The translations under genes were made by a program, and so were the position numbers. Shown one piece after another: positions 35,007 to 44,619 of a stretch of 58,478 bases of DNA (positions within the stretch are counted from its first letter, which is position 1; the number at the start of each line of letters is the position of its first letter). Source of the stretch: RFPI01 sp964470195. GTDB taxonomy: Bacteria > Pseudomonadota > Gammaproteobacteria > Burkholderiales > Methylophilaceae. Location of the stretch: NCBI GenBank assembly GCA_964470195.1, contig CAYYBG010000009.1, positions 1 to 58,478 of the forward strand. Reading direction: 5' to 3'. A model generated the notes under the pieces. The model was not told the origin of the DNA and did not search any database. It saw only the letters and a list, made by a program, of their open reading frames with translations.

Positions 35007-36512
35007 TTAAAATTTGTCGCCGCCTAGCTCAATACTATAGCGCCAGAACTGATCTTGACCCTCAAAAATGACTTTTGATTCTAGCGGGTCACGACTGCCT
35101 GCAGGGTATTGATGCACTGGGGTGTCATCTTTGGCCCATGCTTCGACGATAGGGTCTACCAGACGCCATTGTGCCAACACTTCGTCAATATGCAGATACT
35201 GTGAAGGATCACCTTCTATCAAGTTCAATAACAGCGTCTCATAAGAGTCTATGCTTTCATCACCTTGTTGACGTTGCGGTGCGTCAATGCTCAGTGTGCG
35301 TGTGGCAATATCTAAGCCAGGAATCTTGGATTGCACTTCCATCTTGATACATTCGCGTGGCTGAATATTAATAATTAGCCAGTTCTGTTGTTGCTGACCA
35401 TTCAGTTCAATCGGCGATTTTTTGAAGCGTATCGCAATGGCGGTATTGCCTTCGTGCATACGTTTGGCGGTACGTACATAGAAAGGCACGCCTTTCCAGC
35501 GCTCATTATCGACAAATAGTTTCACCGCTGCATAGGTCTCGGTTTTACTGCTATCGACACCGTCACGTTTAAGTTCTTCCAAATAGCTCAATACCTTTTC
35601 GCTATGACCGTCGCCAACATCCACGCGACCGCCAGCATACTGAGCACGGAACACATTTTTATGCAGGTTATTGACATCTACTGGGCGTATCGATTTGAGC
35701 AGATTAATCTTTTCAGCACGAATACTTTCAGGAGTGAAATCTTTAGGCTTTTCCATCGCGACTAATGCCATGGTCTGCAACAGATGACTTTGAAACATAT
35801 CACGCAATGCGCCAGTAGCATTATAGAAAGTCGTTCTATCACCAACACCTAGGGTTTCATTGTTGGTGATTTGTACGTGGTCGATATGGTGATGATTCCA
35901 TAGTGGCTCGAACACGGCATTGGTAAAACGCGTCAACATAATATTTTGAATCGCAGATTTACCGAGGTAATGGTCGATACGATAGATTTGGCTCTCTTTA
36001 AGGTACTTGGTTAACTCTGCTTGCAATGCTTGTGCAGTTTGTAAGTTGGTACCGAATGGTTTTTCAATCAGCACACGGCGCCAATATTTGCTCTCATCGG
36101 TGAGACCAACTTGATGCAGTTGTTGTACGATGGTGGCGAAATCGGTGGGGCGTACTGATAAGAAATAAGCCAAATTCTGTGGAAAAACTTGTTCATCGCT
36201 GAGTAAGTTTTTTAATTTGCTAAACGCATCTGGGTCAGTCGGTGGGTTGGCATGATAGAAGTTACGCGCGATAAAGCGTTGATAGACTTCTTGGTCATAG
36301 CCATTTTTAAATTTCGCGTCTAGCATGCCTTTGATTTCAGCTTGCCAGGCCTCGCAACTCATTTCACTCCGGCCAATCGACAAAATTTTCATCTCAGCGG
36401 GGAAACGACCTGCCGCATCCAAGCGGAATAGACCAGGGATTAATTTAATACGCGAAAGATTACCGCTTGCACCAAACAGCACAAAGGTACATGGATTAAC
36501 TTGTTTGCTCAT
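35007..36512 (-). CDS. zwf: Glucose-6-phosphate 1-dehydrogenase
   Basis: First oxidative step of the pentose-phosphate pathway, giving NADPH and 6-phosphogluconolactone. The 501-residue protein has the NADP motif FVLFGASGNLSRIKL near the N terminus and the substrate site RIDHYLGKSAIQN at about 178-190, plus LIEKPFG. In RuMP methylotrophs this enzyme also starts dissimilatory formaldehyde oxidation. It follows gnd on the same strand with a gap of about 50 bases, and pgl is divergent nearby, so all three steps are local. Confidence 0.96.
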   Translation of the reverse strand: MSKQVNPCTFVLFGASGNLSRIKLIPGLFRLDAAGRFPAEMKILSIGRSEMSCEAWQAEIKGMLDAKFKNGYDQEVYQRFIARNFYHANPPTDPDAFSKLKNLLSDEQVFPQNLAYFLSVRPTDFATIVQQLHQVGLTDESKYWRRVLIEKPFGTNLQTAQALQAELTKYLKESQIYRIDHYLGKSAIQNIMLTRFTNAVFEPLWNHHHIDHVQITNNETLGVGDRTTFYNATGALRDMFQSHLLQTMALVAMEKPKDFTPESIRAEKINLLKSIRPVDVNNLHKNVFRAQYAGGRVDVGDGHSEKVLSYLEELKRDGVDSSKTETYAAVKLFVDNERWKGVPFYVRTAKRMHEGNTAIAIRFKKSPIELNGQQQQNWLIINIQPRECIKMEVQSKIPGLDIATRTLSIDAPQRQQGDESIDSYETLLLNLIEGDPSQYLHIDEVLAQWRLVDPIVEAWAKDDTPVHQYPAGSRDPLESKVIFEGQDQFWRYSIELGGDKF

Positions 36513-36563
36513 GAATAAATTCTCTATATTTTTGTCAGGGGGCTATCTGGTTAAAGACAAGTT

Positions 36564-37490
36564 TTATTTGTCGTGTACCGATTTGACAAAGTGTCCACCA
36601 AATCCGTTGCGCATCATGGATAGCAATTTATAACTGTAGCCTGTGGCATCCTGACTTCTAAAGCGGGCTTGTAGCGCCAAGGTAAGTACTGGCGCGGCCA
36701 CGCCTTGTTCAACTGATTCCATCACCGTCCAACGACCTTCACCAGAATCCGCCACATAAGGGGCGATATCTTTCAGCTCTTGGTCAGATTTAAGTGCATC
36801 TGCGGTTAAGTCTAATAACCAGCTTCGCACCACAGAACCATGACGCCACAATTCGGTGACTTGGGCTAAGTCTAAATTAAATTCTTCTTTACCCTTAAGC
36901 AGGTCTAAACCTTCAGCCATTGCTTGCATCATGCCGTATTCAATACCGTTATGGATCATTTTGGTAAAGTGACCGGCTCCGATTGGGCCAACATGGGCCC
37001 AGCCATGCTCTTTACTTGGCGCCAAGGCAATCAAGATAGGCTCCATGATTTTAGCCACTGCTGGCGTGGCACCCACCATCAGACAATAACCATTTTGCAG
37101 ACCCCAAACCCCGCCTGAGGTACCACAGTCCATGTAGCCGATACCACGTTCTGCCAACCAGGCACCACGACGTTGACTGTCTTTGTAGTTGGAGTTGCCA
37201 CCGTCAACGATAATATCGCCCTTGGACAACATGGGAGCTAAATCTTGAATCTGAATTTCTGTGGGTGAGCCACTGGGTAACATCAACCAAACAATTTTAG
37301 GTTCTTTTCCATCTCCAAGTTTGCTGACTGCATCTGGCACAGAGGTCGCGGCAATCATGCTTTCTTTCTCCGCCAATTGATTCACCACATCAGTGCTACG
37401 GTCATAACCAACCACTTGAATACCTGCACGAAGCAAACGGGTTGTCATATTGCCACCCATTTTGCCTAAACCTATCATTGCTAATTTCAT
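36564..37490 (-). CDS. gnd: 6-Phosphogluconate dehydrogenase, short form
   Basis: Oxidative decarboxylation of 6-phosphogluconate to ribulose 5-phosphate. From ATG 37490 (AAGGA in front) it has 308 residues, the short type without the C-terminal repeat of the 470-residue form; this type is often NAD-linked (family knowledge). Motifs: GLGKMGGNM dinucleotide site, GTSGGVWGLQNG and KMIHNGIEYGMMQ catalytic Lys/Asn block. The open frame extends to 37526, but those 12 residues lack similarity. Upstream of zwf and divergent from pgl. Confidence 0.94.
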   Translation of the reverse strand: MKLAMIGLGKMGGNMTTRLLRAGIQVVGYDRSTDVVNQLAEKESMIAATSVPDAVSKLGDGKEPKIVWLMLPSGSPTEIQIQDLAPMLSKGDIIVDGGNSNYKDSQRRGAWLAERGIGYMDCGTSGGVWGLQNGYCLMVGATPAVAKIMEPILIALAPSKEHGWAHVGPIGAGHFTKMIHNGIEYGMMQAMAEGLDLLKGKEEFNLDLAQVTELWRHGSVVRSWLLDLTADALKSDQELKDIAPYVADSGEGRWTVMESVEQGVAAPVLTLALQARFRSQDATGYSYKLLSMMRNGFGGHFVKSVHDK

Positions 37491-37640
37491 TGAATTTTCC
37501 TTACTTTTAAGAATGGGAGCGCTCATTTTTGTTGAGATCCCTATAGAAGACCATCGCGCTTTTGGGTAAGATGGCGTGCTTAAATTTTAACGCTGTTAAA
37601 AAAGACAGCATTATATCGCGAATCAGTAGGGCTTTGCAGT

Positions 37641-38339
37641 ATGCTAGAGACACAACACACCATGACAAAACAAATTTCCCGTTGGCATTTTTTTGACAGT
37701 CAGGCTGAGATTAATGAAGCCACAGTTAAAAAAATTCTTGATTTGGCCGTTCAAGCGATTCAAGCGCGTGGGGCGTTTCGTATCGTATTGGCCGGAGGTT
37801 CTACACCCAAAAGCGTTTATGCCATGCTCAAAGATGTGCAAGCGGATTGGGAAAAATGGCATATCTATCATAATGATGACCGCTGTTTGCCGGTTGATCA
37901 TGTTGAACGAAATAGTTTAATGGCAAGACAAACATGGCTCAATCATGTGGCGATTCCTGCCGATCAGATTCATGATATTCCTGCCGAACTAGGCAATATC
38001 GAGGGTGCCAAAGTCTATGCAAACATTTTAGCTGGGGTCCCAACTTTTGATTTGGTGTTACTGGGACTGGGCGAGGATGCGCATACAGCGAGCTTATTCC
38101 CCGGTCATGCCGTAGATAACTCTGCCGATGCGGTGCCAGTATTTAACGCTCCCAAGCCCCCTCCAGAGCGTATTACCATGAGTCAACAACGCTTGAGTAA
38201 TGCTCGCCATGTCATCTTTTTGGTGACCGGTGCAGGCAAGCAACAGGCGGTCAATGATTGGCGTGCTGGCAAACCAGTGCCAGCGGCACTGATTACCCCA
38301 ACGAATGGGGTAGACGTGTATTGCTTTGGGGTGACGTGA
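37641..38339 (+). CDS. pgl: 6-Phosphogluconolactonase (DevB type)
   Basis: Hydrolyses 6-phosphogluconolactone between the Zwf and Gnd steps. Of 232 residues, blocks are RIVLAGGSTPKSVYAML, WEKWHIYHNDDRCLPVDH, DLVLLGLGEDAHTASLFPGH and ITPTNGVDVYCF. ATG 37641 is taken as start; ATG 37662, giving 225 residues, fits the family about as well. It diverges from gnd-zwf across a 150-base intergenic region and is followed by an MqsA-like gene 15 bases on. Confidence 0.92.
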   Translation: MLETQHTMTKQISRWHFFDSQAEINEATVKKILDLAVQAIQARGAFRIVLAGGSTPKSVYAMLKDVQADWEKWHIYHNDDRCLPVDHVERNSLMARQTWLNHVAIPADQIHDIPAELGNIEGAKVYANILAGVPTFDLVLLGLGEDAHTASLFPGHAVDNSADAVPVFNAPKPPPERITMSQQRLSNARHVIFLVTGAGKQQAVNDWRAGKPVPAALITPTNGVDVYCFGVT

Positions 38340-38354
38340 TAGCAGGAGTTAAAA

Positions 38355-38750
38355 ATGCTTTGTCCTAATTGTGGTTCAACGCATATCGGCACTGATACCA
38401 GAGACTTCATCTATGTTTATAAGGGACAAAAAACCTTAGTGCCGGCTGTCAATGGACAGTTCTGCAAGCATTGTCATGAGTCATTTTTGGATGTTACGGA
38501 ATCAAAACGTTATTCTGATGCCTTTATGGAATTCCAGAAAAAAGTGAATGCAAATTTGATAGACCCAAATTTCATTACCTCAGTGCGTAAAAAATTAAAA
38601 CTAGATCAAAAACAAGCAGCTGAAATCTTTGGTGGCGGTGTAAATGCCTTCTCGCTTTATGAAACAGGCAAGGCCACACCGCCGGTGGCGCTAGTAAAAT
38701 TATTAAAAGTCCTCGATAAACATCCCTCGCTGTTAGGCGAAATTAGTTAG
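38355..38750 (+). CDS. MqsA-family antitoxin-like transcriptional regulator, orphan
   Basis: 131 residues, the same length as E. coli MqsA and collinear with it. N-terminal zinc domain cysteines Cys3, Cys6, Cys37 and Cys40 are at the same positions. The C-terminal HTH has KKLKLDQKQAAEIFGGGVNAFSLYETGKA; the base-contact Asn97 is kept, but Leu101 stands where E. coli has Arg101. No MqsR toxin gene fits in the 15-base gap after pgl. AGGAG at 38344 gives a strong start. It ends overlapping apbC by four bases. Likely a stand-alone DNA-binding regulator. Confidence 0.9.
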   Translation: MLCPNCGSTHIGTDTRDFIYVYKGQKTLVPAVNGQFCKHCHESFLDVTESKRYSDAFMEFQKKVNANLIDPNFITSVRKKLKLDQKQAAEIFGGGVNAFSLYETGKATPPVALVKLLKVLDKHPSLLGEIS

Positions 38751-39835
38751 CTATTCTGAATCACAATATTAGGAAATTTGCTGGAGTGGTCTAGCGCTGT
38801 TTTGGCAATTTTTGCCGCGCATTTGCGCGCAATTTGTTGATAAGTTTTGGCGATTGCACCTTCTGGGTTGGCAATTACACTAGGTTTGCCGCCATCCGAC
38901 TGTTCGCGAATATCAATATGTAAGGGCAGGGAGCCGAGCAATTCAACGCCGTAATCCTTGGCCATTTTCTCTCCGCCACCCGCGCCAAAGATATGTTCTT
39001 CATGACCACACTGAGAGCAAATATGGGTACTCATATTTTCCACGATGCCCAATATGGGAATGCCTACCTTCTCAAACATCTTCAAGCCTTTGCGGGCGTC
39101 TAATAAGGCAATATCTTGTGGCGTGGTGACGATGACAGCACCAGTGACGGGGACTTTTTGCGATAGGGTTAATTGAATATCTCCTGTGCCTGGAGGCAGG
39201 TCGACAATCAAATAATCTACATCTTTCCAACGAGTATCACGCAACAGTTGCTCAAGAGCACCTGTGACCATGGGGCCACGCCATACCATAGGGGTATCCA
39301 TATCCACTAAAAAACCGATCGACATTGCTTGTATGCCATGCGCTTTCATCGGTTCAATACTTTTGCCGTCAACACTATCAGGACGCCCCTGTATACCTAG
39401 CATCTGGGGCTGGCTTGGGCCGTAAATATCTGCGTCTAAAATGGCTACATTGGCACCTTCTTGCGCTAACGCAAGAGCAAGATTCACAGCGGTCGTGGAT
39501 TTGCCAACGCCGCCTTTGCCAGATGCCACGGCGATAATATTTTTTACATTGTGAATCAATGGCACACCACGTTGAGCTTGATGTGCCTCAATTCGACTGC
39601 CAATATTCACGGTGACCTCGCCGATCCCTGCAAGTTGTTGGAGGTGCGCTTGCACTTGTTGACGCACGGTCTCCATGACAGTATTGGCGGGGTAACTCAG
39701 TACGATATCAAGACTGACTTGATTACCATTCATCTGAATATTTTTGGCACTCTTGCTAGAAATAAAGTCTTGACCAGTATTTTGGTCAATTAATTGGCTT
39801 AGTGCTTGACGAATATCGGCTTCTGTTATGCTCAT
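38747..39835 (-). CDS. apbC: Fe-S cluster carrier ATPase (Mrp/ApbC)
   Basis: P-loop ATPase that transfers Fe-S clusters to target proteins. Of 362 residues, an N-terminal DUF59/MIP18 domain covers about 1-85 and the Walker A box ASGKGGVGKSTT lies at about 104-115. ILDADIYGPSQP and the CSQCGH cysteine pair, the cluster site, follow. It is divergent from metG and convergent with the MqsA-like gene. The apbC/metG divergence is common in proteobacteria. Confidence 0.95.
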   Translation of the reverse strand: MSITEADIRQALSQLIDQNTGQDFISSKSAKNIQMNGNQVSLDIVLSYPANTVMETVRQQVQAHLQQLAGIGEVTVNIGSRIEAHQAQRGVPLIHNVKNIIAVASGKGGVGKSTTAVNLALALAQEGANVAILDADIYGPSQPQMLGIQGRPDSVDGKSIEPMKAHGIQAMSIGFLVDMDTPMVWRGPMVTGALEQLLRDTRWKDVDYLIVDLPPGTGDIQLTLSQKVPVTGAVIVTTPQDIALLDARKGLKMFEKVGIPILGIVENMSTHICSQCGHEEHIFGAGGGEKMAKDYGVELLGSLPLHIDIREQSDGGKPSVIANPEGAIAKTYQQIARKCAAKIAKTALDHSSKFPNIVIQNS

Positions 39836-39923
39836 CTACATCCTCGTACATCATAATTGTTGACTAAAAAATTAAGGTAATTTTAGCTGATGTTATTCGT
39901 TTAATGTGAATCATGTCGGCATT

Positions 39924-39932
39924 TGTTAAAAT
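39924..39932 (+). promoter_or_regulatory. Candidate extended -10 promoter of metG
   Basis: TGTTAAAAT is an extended -10 (TG, one base, TAAAAT) 35 bases before the metG ATG. No good -35 is seen, which fits extended -10 promoters. Confidence 0.4.
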
Positions 39933-39966
39933 AGCGCCCTTTATCAACTTAACGATCTGACTGTGT

Positions 39967-42018
39967 ATGACGCGTAAAATTCTTGTAACTTCTGCATTAC
40001 CCTATGCCAACGGTAGTATTCACCTTGGGCATTTAGTGGAATACATTCAGACCGATATTTGGGTACGCTTTCTCAAGATGCAAGGACATCAGGTGCACTA
40101 TGTCTGCGCGGATGATACCCATGGCACCCCCATCATGTTGCGTGCAGAGAAAGAGGGAATCAGTCCAGAAGCACTGATTGAAAAAGTGCATGCTGAGCAT
40201 AGTCAAGATTTTGCCGATTTCTTGGTACAGTTTGATAACTATTATTCAACTAATTCTGAAGAAAATCGTGAATTGGCTAGCCAAATTTACTTGGCTTTGC
40301 GAAATAACGGCAAAATAGTCAGTAAAACCATAGAGCAATTCTATGACCCAGCAAAGCAAATGTTTTTGCCCGACCGATTCATTAAAGGTGAATGCCCAAA
40401 ATGCCATGCCAAAGAACAATATGGCGACTCATGCGAGGTCTGTGGTGCGACTTATAACCCGACTGAACTGATTAATCCCTATTCTGCCGTTTCCGGAGCC
40501 ACTCCGGTGCGTAAACAAACAGAACACTTTTTCTTTAAGCTATCAGACTGCGCTGATTTTCTGCGCACATGGACACGCACTGGTGCTCTGCAAAATGAAG
40601 CGGCTAACAAAATGCATGAATGGCTTGGGGATGCGGGGGAAAATAAATTATCAGATTGGGATATTTCGCGTGATGCACCGTATTTTGGCTTTGAAATTCC
40701 TGATGCGCCAGGGAAATATTTCTATGTTTGGCTAGATGCCCCGATTGGCTATATGGCCAGTTTTAAAAATTTATGCGCACGTTTGGGCTTGGACTTCGAT
40801 GCTTATTGGGGTAAACAGAGCGACGCAGAACTTTATCATTTTATCGGCAAGGACATTTTGTATTTTCATGCACTGTTCTGGCCAGCTATGCTGGAATTCG
40901 CTGGCTATCGCACTCCTAGTCGGGTTTTTGCACATGGATTTTTGACGGTGAACGGCGAAAAGATGTCCAAGTCACGCGGTACCTTTGTCAACGCACGAAG
41001 CTATCTTGAGCATGTCAAAAATCCAGAGTACTTGCGCTATTACTATGCTGCTAAATTGAACGGTAGCATGGAAGATATTGATTTGAATTTGGATGATTTT
41101 GTGGCGCGGGTGAATAGCGATTTAGTCGGAAAATATATCAATATTGCCAGTCGCACAGCAGGATTTGTGCATAAACGCTTCGCTGGAAAAGTGCTAGATA
41201 TGTCCAAGCATGCCGTAGTAAATAGTCTGCGTGAACCGGCACAGGAGATTGCTCAAGCCTACGAGCAACGCGACTTTAGCCGTGCATTGCGTGAAATTAT
41301 GCGTTTAGCCGATGTCGCCAATGGTTATGTGGCAGAGGCTGAACCTTGGGTGGTGGCAAAACAAGAAGGTGCGGCTGCGGCGCAGAAACTGCATGAAGAT
41401 TGCTCAGCAGCACTTGAAATGTTTCGTATTCTGACGCTTTATCTAAAACCAGCTTTACCCAAACTCACTCAACAAATTGAGCAATTTTTGAATATTCCCA
41501 GTATGCAGTGGGCAGATGTCGCCCATGCTTTGCCTGATGGACATCTCATTCAAGAGTACCAACATTTAATTACCCGTATTGACCCTAAACAGATAGAAGC
41601 CATGATAGAAGCCAATAAACAAACCATCGCAGCAGAGGCTGTTTCGCCAAGCACATCCTCTACGCCAAGCAACGAAACATCTCATCATGATTGCATCTCG
41701 ATTGACGATTTTTCAAAAGTAGAATTACGCATTGCAAAAATTGTTAGTGCCGAGCATGTGGAGGGTGCTGAAAAGCTACTCAAACTGATGCTGGATATTG
41801 GCGAAGCTAAGCCACGTCAAGTATTCGCTGGGATTAAATCCTCCTATGATCCTGCCACGTTGGTAGGTCGGTTAACCGTGATGGTCGCCAATCTTGCGCC
41901 GCGCAAAATGAAATTTGGCTTAAGTGAAGGCATGGTGTTGGCAGCTAGCGATGAGCAGGGTGGACCTTTTATCCTTTCTCCAGATGCGGGTGCTCAGCCA
42001 GGTATGCGGGTGAAATAA
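39967..42018 (+). CDS. metG: Methionyl-tRNA synthetase
   Basis: Charges tRNA-Met and initiator tRNA. The 683-residue long form carries a C-terminal tRNA-binding EMAP-like domain (about 570-683; DDFSKVELRIAKI). Class I motifs are PYANGSIHLGHL at 12-23 and KMSKS at 332-336. The zinc knuckle is CPKCHAKEQYGDSCEVCG. The linker before the C-terminal domain is Ser/Thr rich. It diverges from apbC and ends beside a convergent terminator. Confidence 0.97.
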   Translation: MTRKILVTSALPYANGSIHLGHLVEYIQTDIWVRFLKMQGHQVHYVCADDTHGTPIMLRAEKEGISPEALIEKVHAEHSQDFADFLVQFDNYYSTNSEENRELASQIYLALRNNGKIVSKTIEQFYDPAKQMFLPDRFIKGECPKCHAKEQYGDSCEVCGATYNPTELINPYSAVSGATPVRKQTEHFFFKLSDCADFLRTWTRTGALQNEAANKMHEWLGDAGENKLSDWDISRDAPYFGFEIPDAPGKYFYVWLDAPIGYMASFKNLCARLGLDFDAYWGKQSDAELYHFIGKDILYFHALFWPAMLEFAGYRTPSRVFAHGFLTVNGEKMSKSRGTFVNARSYLEHVKNPEYLRYYYAAKLNGSMEDIDLNLDDFVARVNSDLVGKYINIASRTAGFVHKRFAGKVLDMSKHAVVNSLREPAQEIAQAYEQRDFSRALREIMRLADVANGYVAEAEPWVVAKQEGAAAAQKLHEDCSAALEMFRILTLYLKPALPKLTQQIEQFLNIPSMQWADVAHALPDGHLIQEYQHLITRIDPKQIEAMIEANKQTIAAEAVSPSTSSTPSNETSHHDCISIDDFSKVELRIAKIVSAEHVEGAEKLLKLMLDIGEAKPRQVFAGIKSSYDPATLVGRLTVMVANLAPRKMKFGLSEGMVLAASDEQGGPFILSPDAGAQPGMRVK

Positions 42019-42061
42019 AAAAGCTGTTCTAGAGGCCCTGACACTTGACCGCTAGAACAGC
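42015..42061 (-). terminator. Intrinsic terminator for the minus-strand HhH gene
   Basis: Perfect ten-base arms at 42023-42032 (GCTGTTCTAG) and 42052-42061 pair around a 19-base loop; read on minus, the stem is followed by six T. It lies 30 bases beyond the HhH stop and touches the metG stop. Confidence 0.75.
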
Positions 42062-42090
42062 AAGAACCGAAAAGGGAAAAGCTGGTTAAA

Positions 42091-42420
42091 TTACTTCTTT
42101 TTGCTTGCTGCTGTGCTACTAGAAGAATTGCTGGATGCTTGAGCGGGAGCTGCTGGTGCTGATGTTGTCCCATTAATAGTAAGCTCGGGTCTAAGCTTAG
42201 CCATGGTCTTATCTCCTATGCCGGGGACATTGTTCAAATCATCCACACTTTTAAAGTTTCCATTCTTCTTACGATACTCGACAATGGCCTCCGCTTTCGC
42301 TGGGCCGATACCATTTAACGACTCGAGTTGCTCTGCGGTGGCAGTATTAATATTTACTACAGCTTGCGCGTTAAAACTCCATGCTAATAGCAATAAAACG
42401 GTGTAAATCATTTTCTTCAT
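42091..42420 (-). CDS. ComEA-type helix-hairpin-helix protein
   Basis: Secreted 109-residue DNA-binding protein. A signal peptide covers about residues 1-20 (ending NAQA). Tandem helix-hairpin-helix motifs follow: NINTATAEQLESLNGIGPAKAEAIVEYR and VDDLNNVPGIGDKTMAKL. The tail is a low-complexity Ala/Ser/Lys run. Family members bind DNA during uptake or in the periplasm; no other competence genes are in the window. The terminator at 42015-42061 makes it single-gene. Confidence 0.88.
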   Translation of the reverse strand: MKKMIYTVLLLLAWSFNAQAVVNINTATAEQLESLNGIGPAKAEAIVEYRKKNGNFKSVDDLNNVPGIGDKTMAKLRPELTINGTTSAPAAPAQASSNSSSSTAASKKK

Positions 42421-42581
42421 CGCTCACTCCTTGTATCTTTGAAATAAGAAATTGTGTACTTAAATACACGATTGAAGTCTAAAGTCAGCAATCAATAAAG
42501 TAAATAATATACTTTAAAAACAATTAGTTATAATGTTTTTATTGATAAATTTAGGCAACAAAATTGGCGCTGATATTTCTG

Positions 42582-43298
42582 TCAGGATGAGATAGATTTA
42601 ATAATTTGCTGGAGCGCAACTAAGGGGTCTTTGGCTTGCGTAATTGGGCGACCAATGACTAAATAACTTGCCCCCAGAGAGATTGCTTGTGCTGGTGTTA
42701 CTATCCTAGTCTGATCATCTTGACTTGCATCGGCGGGGCGTATCCCTGGCGTGACTAAGCAAAAATCCACTCCACATGCGGCGCGTAGCATACTGGCTTC
42801 TTGTGCTGAGCACACCACACCATCAAGATCAGCTTGTTGGGTTAATAATGCTAACCGTTTAACTTGCGCTAACAAACCGTCACAAACACCAATCTGTGCT
42901 AACTCTGGTTCTGACATACTGGTCAACACGGTGACCGCAATCAGCAATGGCGAATAACCAGATTTATGCACTCCCTCACGCGCGGCTTGCATCATCGCTA
43001 ATCCTCCGCTGGCATGCACATTCAGCATCCATACCCCCAGCCGGCTAGCCGCTTCACATGCCTTGGCGACGGTATTGGGAATATCATGAAATTTTAGGTC
43101 AAGGAATACAGAAAAGTCGCGTTTAATGAGCTGCTCAACTAATTGCGGTCCCGCTGCGGTAAATAGCTCCTTGCCAACTTTCAGCCGACATATTTCAGGA
43201 TCTAGTTGCTGGACGAAATTCAGCGCAGGTTTTGCCTCGGCAAAATCTAAGGCAATAATAATTTTTGCATCTTGTACTTTGGGTTTTTGTTGGCTCAT
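42582..43298 (-). CDS. pyrF: Orotidine 5'-phosphate decarboxylase
   Basis: Final step of UMP synthesis. The 238-residue protein contains IIALDFAEAKPAL, KVGKELFTAAGP and the active-site block DLKFHDIPNTVAKA with the Asp-Lys-Asp-type charged network, followed by PGIRP. Its ATG overlaps the lapB stop by four bases. In E. coli pyrF also follows lapB, so gene order is conserved. Confidence 0.96.
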   Translation of the reverse strand: MSQQKPKVQDAKIIIALDFAEAKPALNFVQQLDPEICRLKVGKELFTAAGPQLVEQLIKRDFSVFLDLKFHDIPNTVAKACEAASRLGVWMLNVHASGGLAMMQAAREGVHKSGYSPLLIAVTVLTSMSEPELAQIGVCDGLLAQVKRLALLTQQADLDGVVCSAQEASMLRAACGVDFCLVTPGIRPADASQDDQTRIVTPAQAISLGASYLVIGRPITQAKDPLVALQQIIKSISS

Positions 43299-44458
43299 GA
43301 AAGATGGCTCTGCTCTGGTTCAGATGGCAATGATTCCCAAGCATTACAGGCGGGACATTGCCAATGGAAATGGCGTGCGCGAAAGCCGCATTGCGTGCAA
43401 CAATAAGCGCTACGATTGCCTATGGCGGTTCTGACAGTCTGTAACATAGTATGAACTTCTGCATTAGCAGGTTGATTCAATACCCTCGCTTTCAATACAT
43501 GCTCGAGGGTCTGCAAACTGTGCTTACGCTCAAGATCTTGCAACGCCATAGATTCTGCAATCACACTCCCTTGCTCGTTGAGTGTGACATCAAACAAAAC
43601 ATTAAACAAAGAATTCAGTTTGTATTTATCAAAATATCCCTGCATCAACGCAATTCCCTCTGACATTTGATCCAGGGCTTTGTAACTATTCAGCATTTTC
43701 GGTGCAATCAATGCCAAATAGCGGGGCTCTTGAAACTCTATACGTTTCCAAACTGAAATAGCCACTTTATGGTTGCCATCTGCAGCCTCCATATCTCCTA
43801 ACATCATGTTGGCACGGACACAATTTTTATTGGCGTCTAAAGCCATTTCAAGTTGCTGTCTTGCTGTATGGGTGTCATGCTCAATCACTGATTTAACCGC
43901 TAACTCACAGTAGTATTGGGCAATCTCTTGTCGAAAAGGCACGCCTGAAATGCGTTCTAACTCGGTTGCAATTTTTACCGACTGTTGCCACTCACGTTCT
44001 CGAGTGTAGATTTCTAATAGTGCACGCAGAGCCGCTTGTTGATATCTTTCATCATTCAGGGTGACAAATATCTCCTCAGCTCGGTCAAATAAACCTGCTT
44101 TCAGATAGTCTTGTGCCAGTTCAGCACGAACTGCAAGTTTTTGTGCGGGCGCTAACTCTTGTCGTTGTAATAAGCTGAGATGGAGATTGATGGCACGGTC
44201 AATCTCGCCACTGCGACGGAATAAGCTACCTAAAGCAAAATGTAACTCTAAGGATTCAGAGTTGGCTTTGATCGCCTCAGTGAAAGCTTCAATGGCTTTC
44301 TCTTGTTGGTCGCCGATAAGAAAATTTAAGCCACGAAAATAAGCAGCTGGAAGACTGGTGCTCTCTGAGAGTAATTGATTGATATCGACTCGAGCTGCTA
44401 TCCAGCCGAGTGCAAAAAATAAGGGCAGTGCAATTAACCACCAAAATTCGAATTCCAT
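43295..44458 (-). CDS. lapB: Lipopolysaccharide assembly protein LapB (YciM)
   Basis: Inner-membrane TPR protein that, with FtsH, controls LpxC and thus LPS synthesis. Of 387 residues, one N-terminal membrane anchor (about 5-20, FWWLIALPLFFALGWIAA) precedes TPR-like repeats from about 45 to 340. A C-terminal rubredoxin-like zinc ribbon has CCTQCG and CPACNAW at about 355-380. Overlaps pyrF by four bases. About 160 bases and an intrinsic terminator separate it from ihfB. Confidence 0.94.
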   Translation of the reverse strand: MEFEFWWLIALPLFFALGWIAARVDINQLLSESTSLPAAYFRGLNFLIGDQQEKAIEAFTEAIKANSESLELHFALGSLFRRSGEIDRAINLHLSLLQRQELAPAQKLAVRAELAQDYLKAGLFDRAEEIFVTLNDERYQQAALRALLEIYTREREWQQSVKIATELERISGVPFRQEIAQYYCELAVKSVIEHDTHTARQQLEMALDANKNCVRANMMLGDMEAADGNHKVAISVWKRIEFQEPRYLALIAPKMLNSYKALDQMSEGIALMQGYFDKYKLNSLFNVLFDVTLNEQGSVIAESMALQDLERKHSLQTLEHVLKARVLNQPANAEVHTMLQTVRTAIGNRSAYCCTQCGFRARHFHWQCPACNAWESLPSEPEQSHLS

Positions 44459-44570
44459 GCTGTTTCCTTGTAGCGGCTAGGATAATACTGGATTATAAAA
44501 GCAGCCTAGATTTTACTTTTGTTAGTGCAAAAGGGCTAGTTTTGTTGGCTTAGCTTGGATATCAAGTATT

Positions 44571-44605
44571 AAAAAAAAAGCAGCTTCCGAGGAAACTGCT
44601 TTTTT
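44571..44605 (-). terminator. Intrinsic terminator after ihfB
   Basis: Arms AAAAGCAG and CTGCTTTT plus inner TTCC/GGAA pair around a GA loop, and read on minus a run of nine T follows. It lies just after the ihfB stop and before lapB. Confidence 0.85.
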
Positions 44606-44619
44606 GATGCGCACGAGAC

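Noticed and set aside
38340..38354. Search for an MqsR toxin next to the MqsA-like gene
   Set aside because: Only 15 bases lie between pgl and the antitoxin gene and the gene downstream is convergent apbC, so no toxin-antitoxin pair is encoded here.
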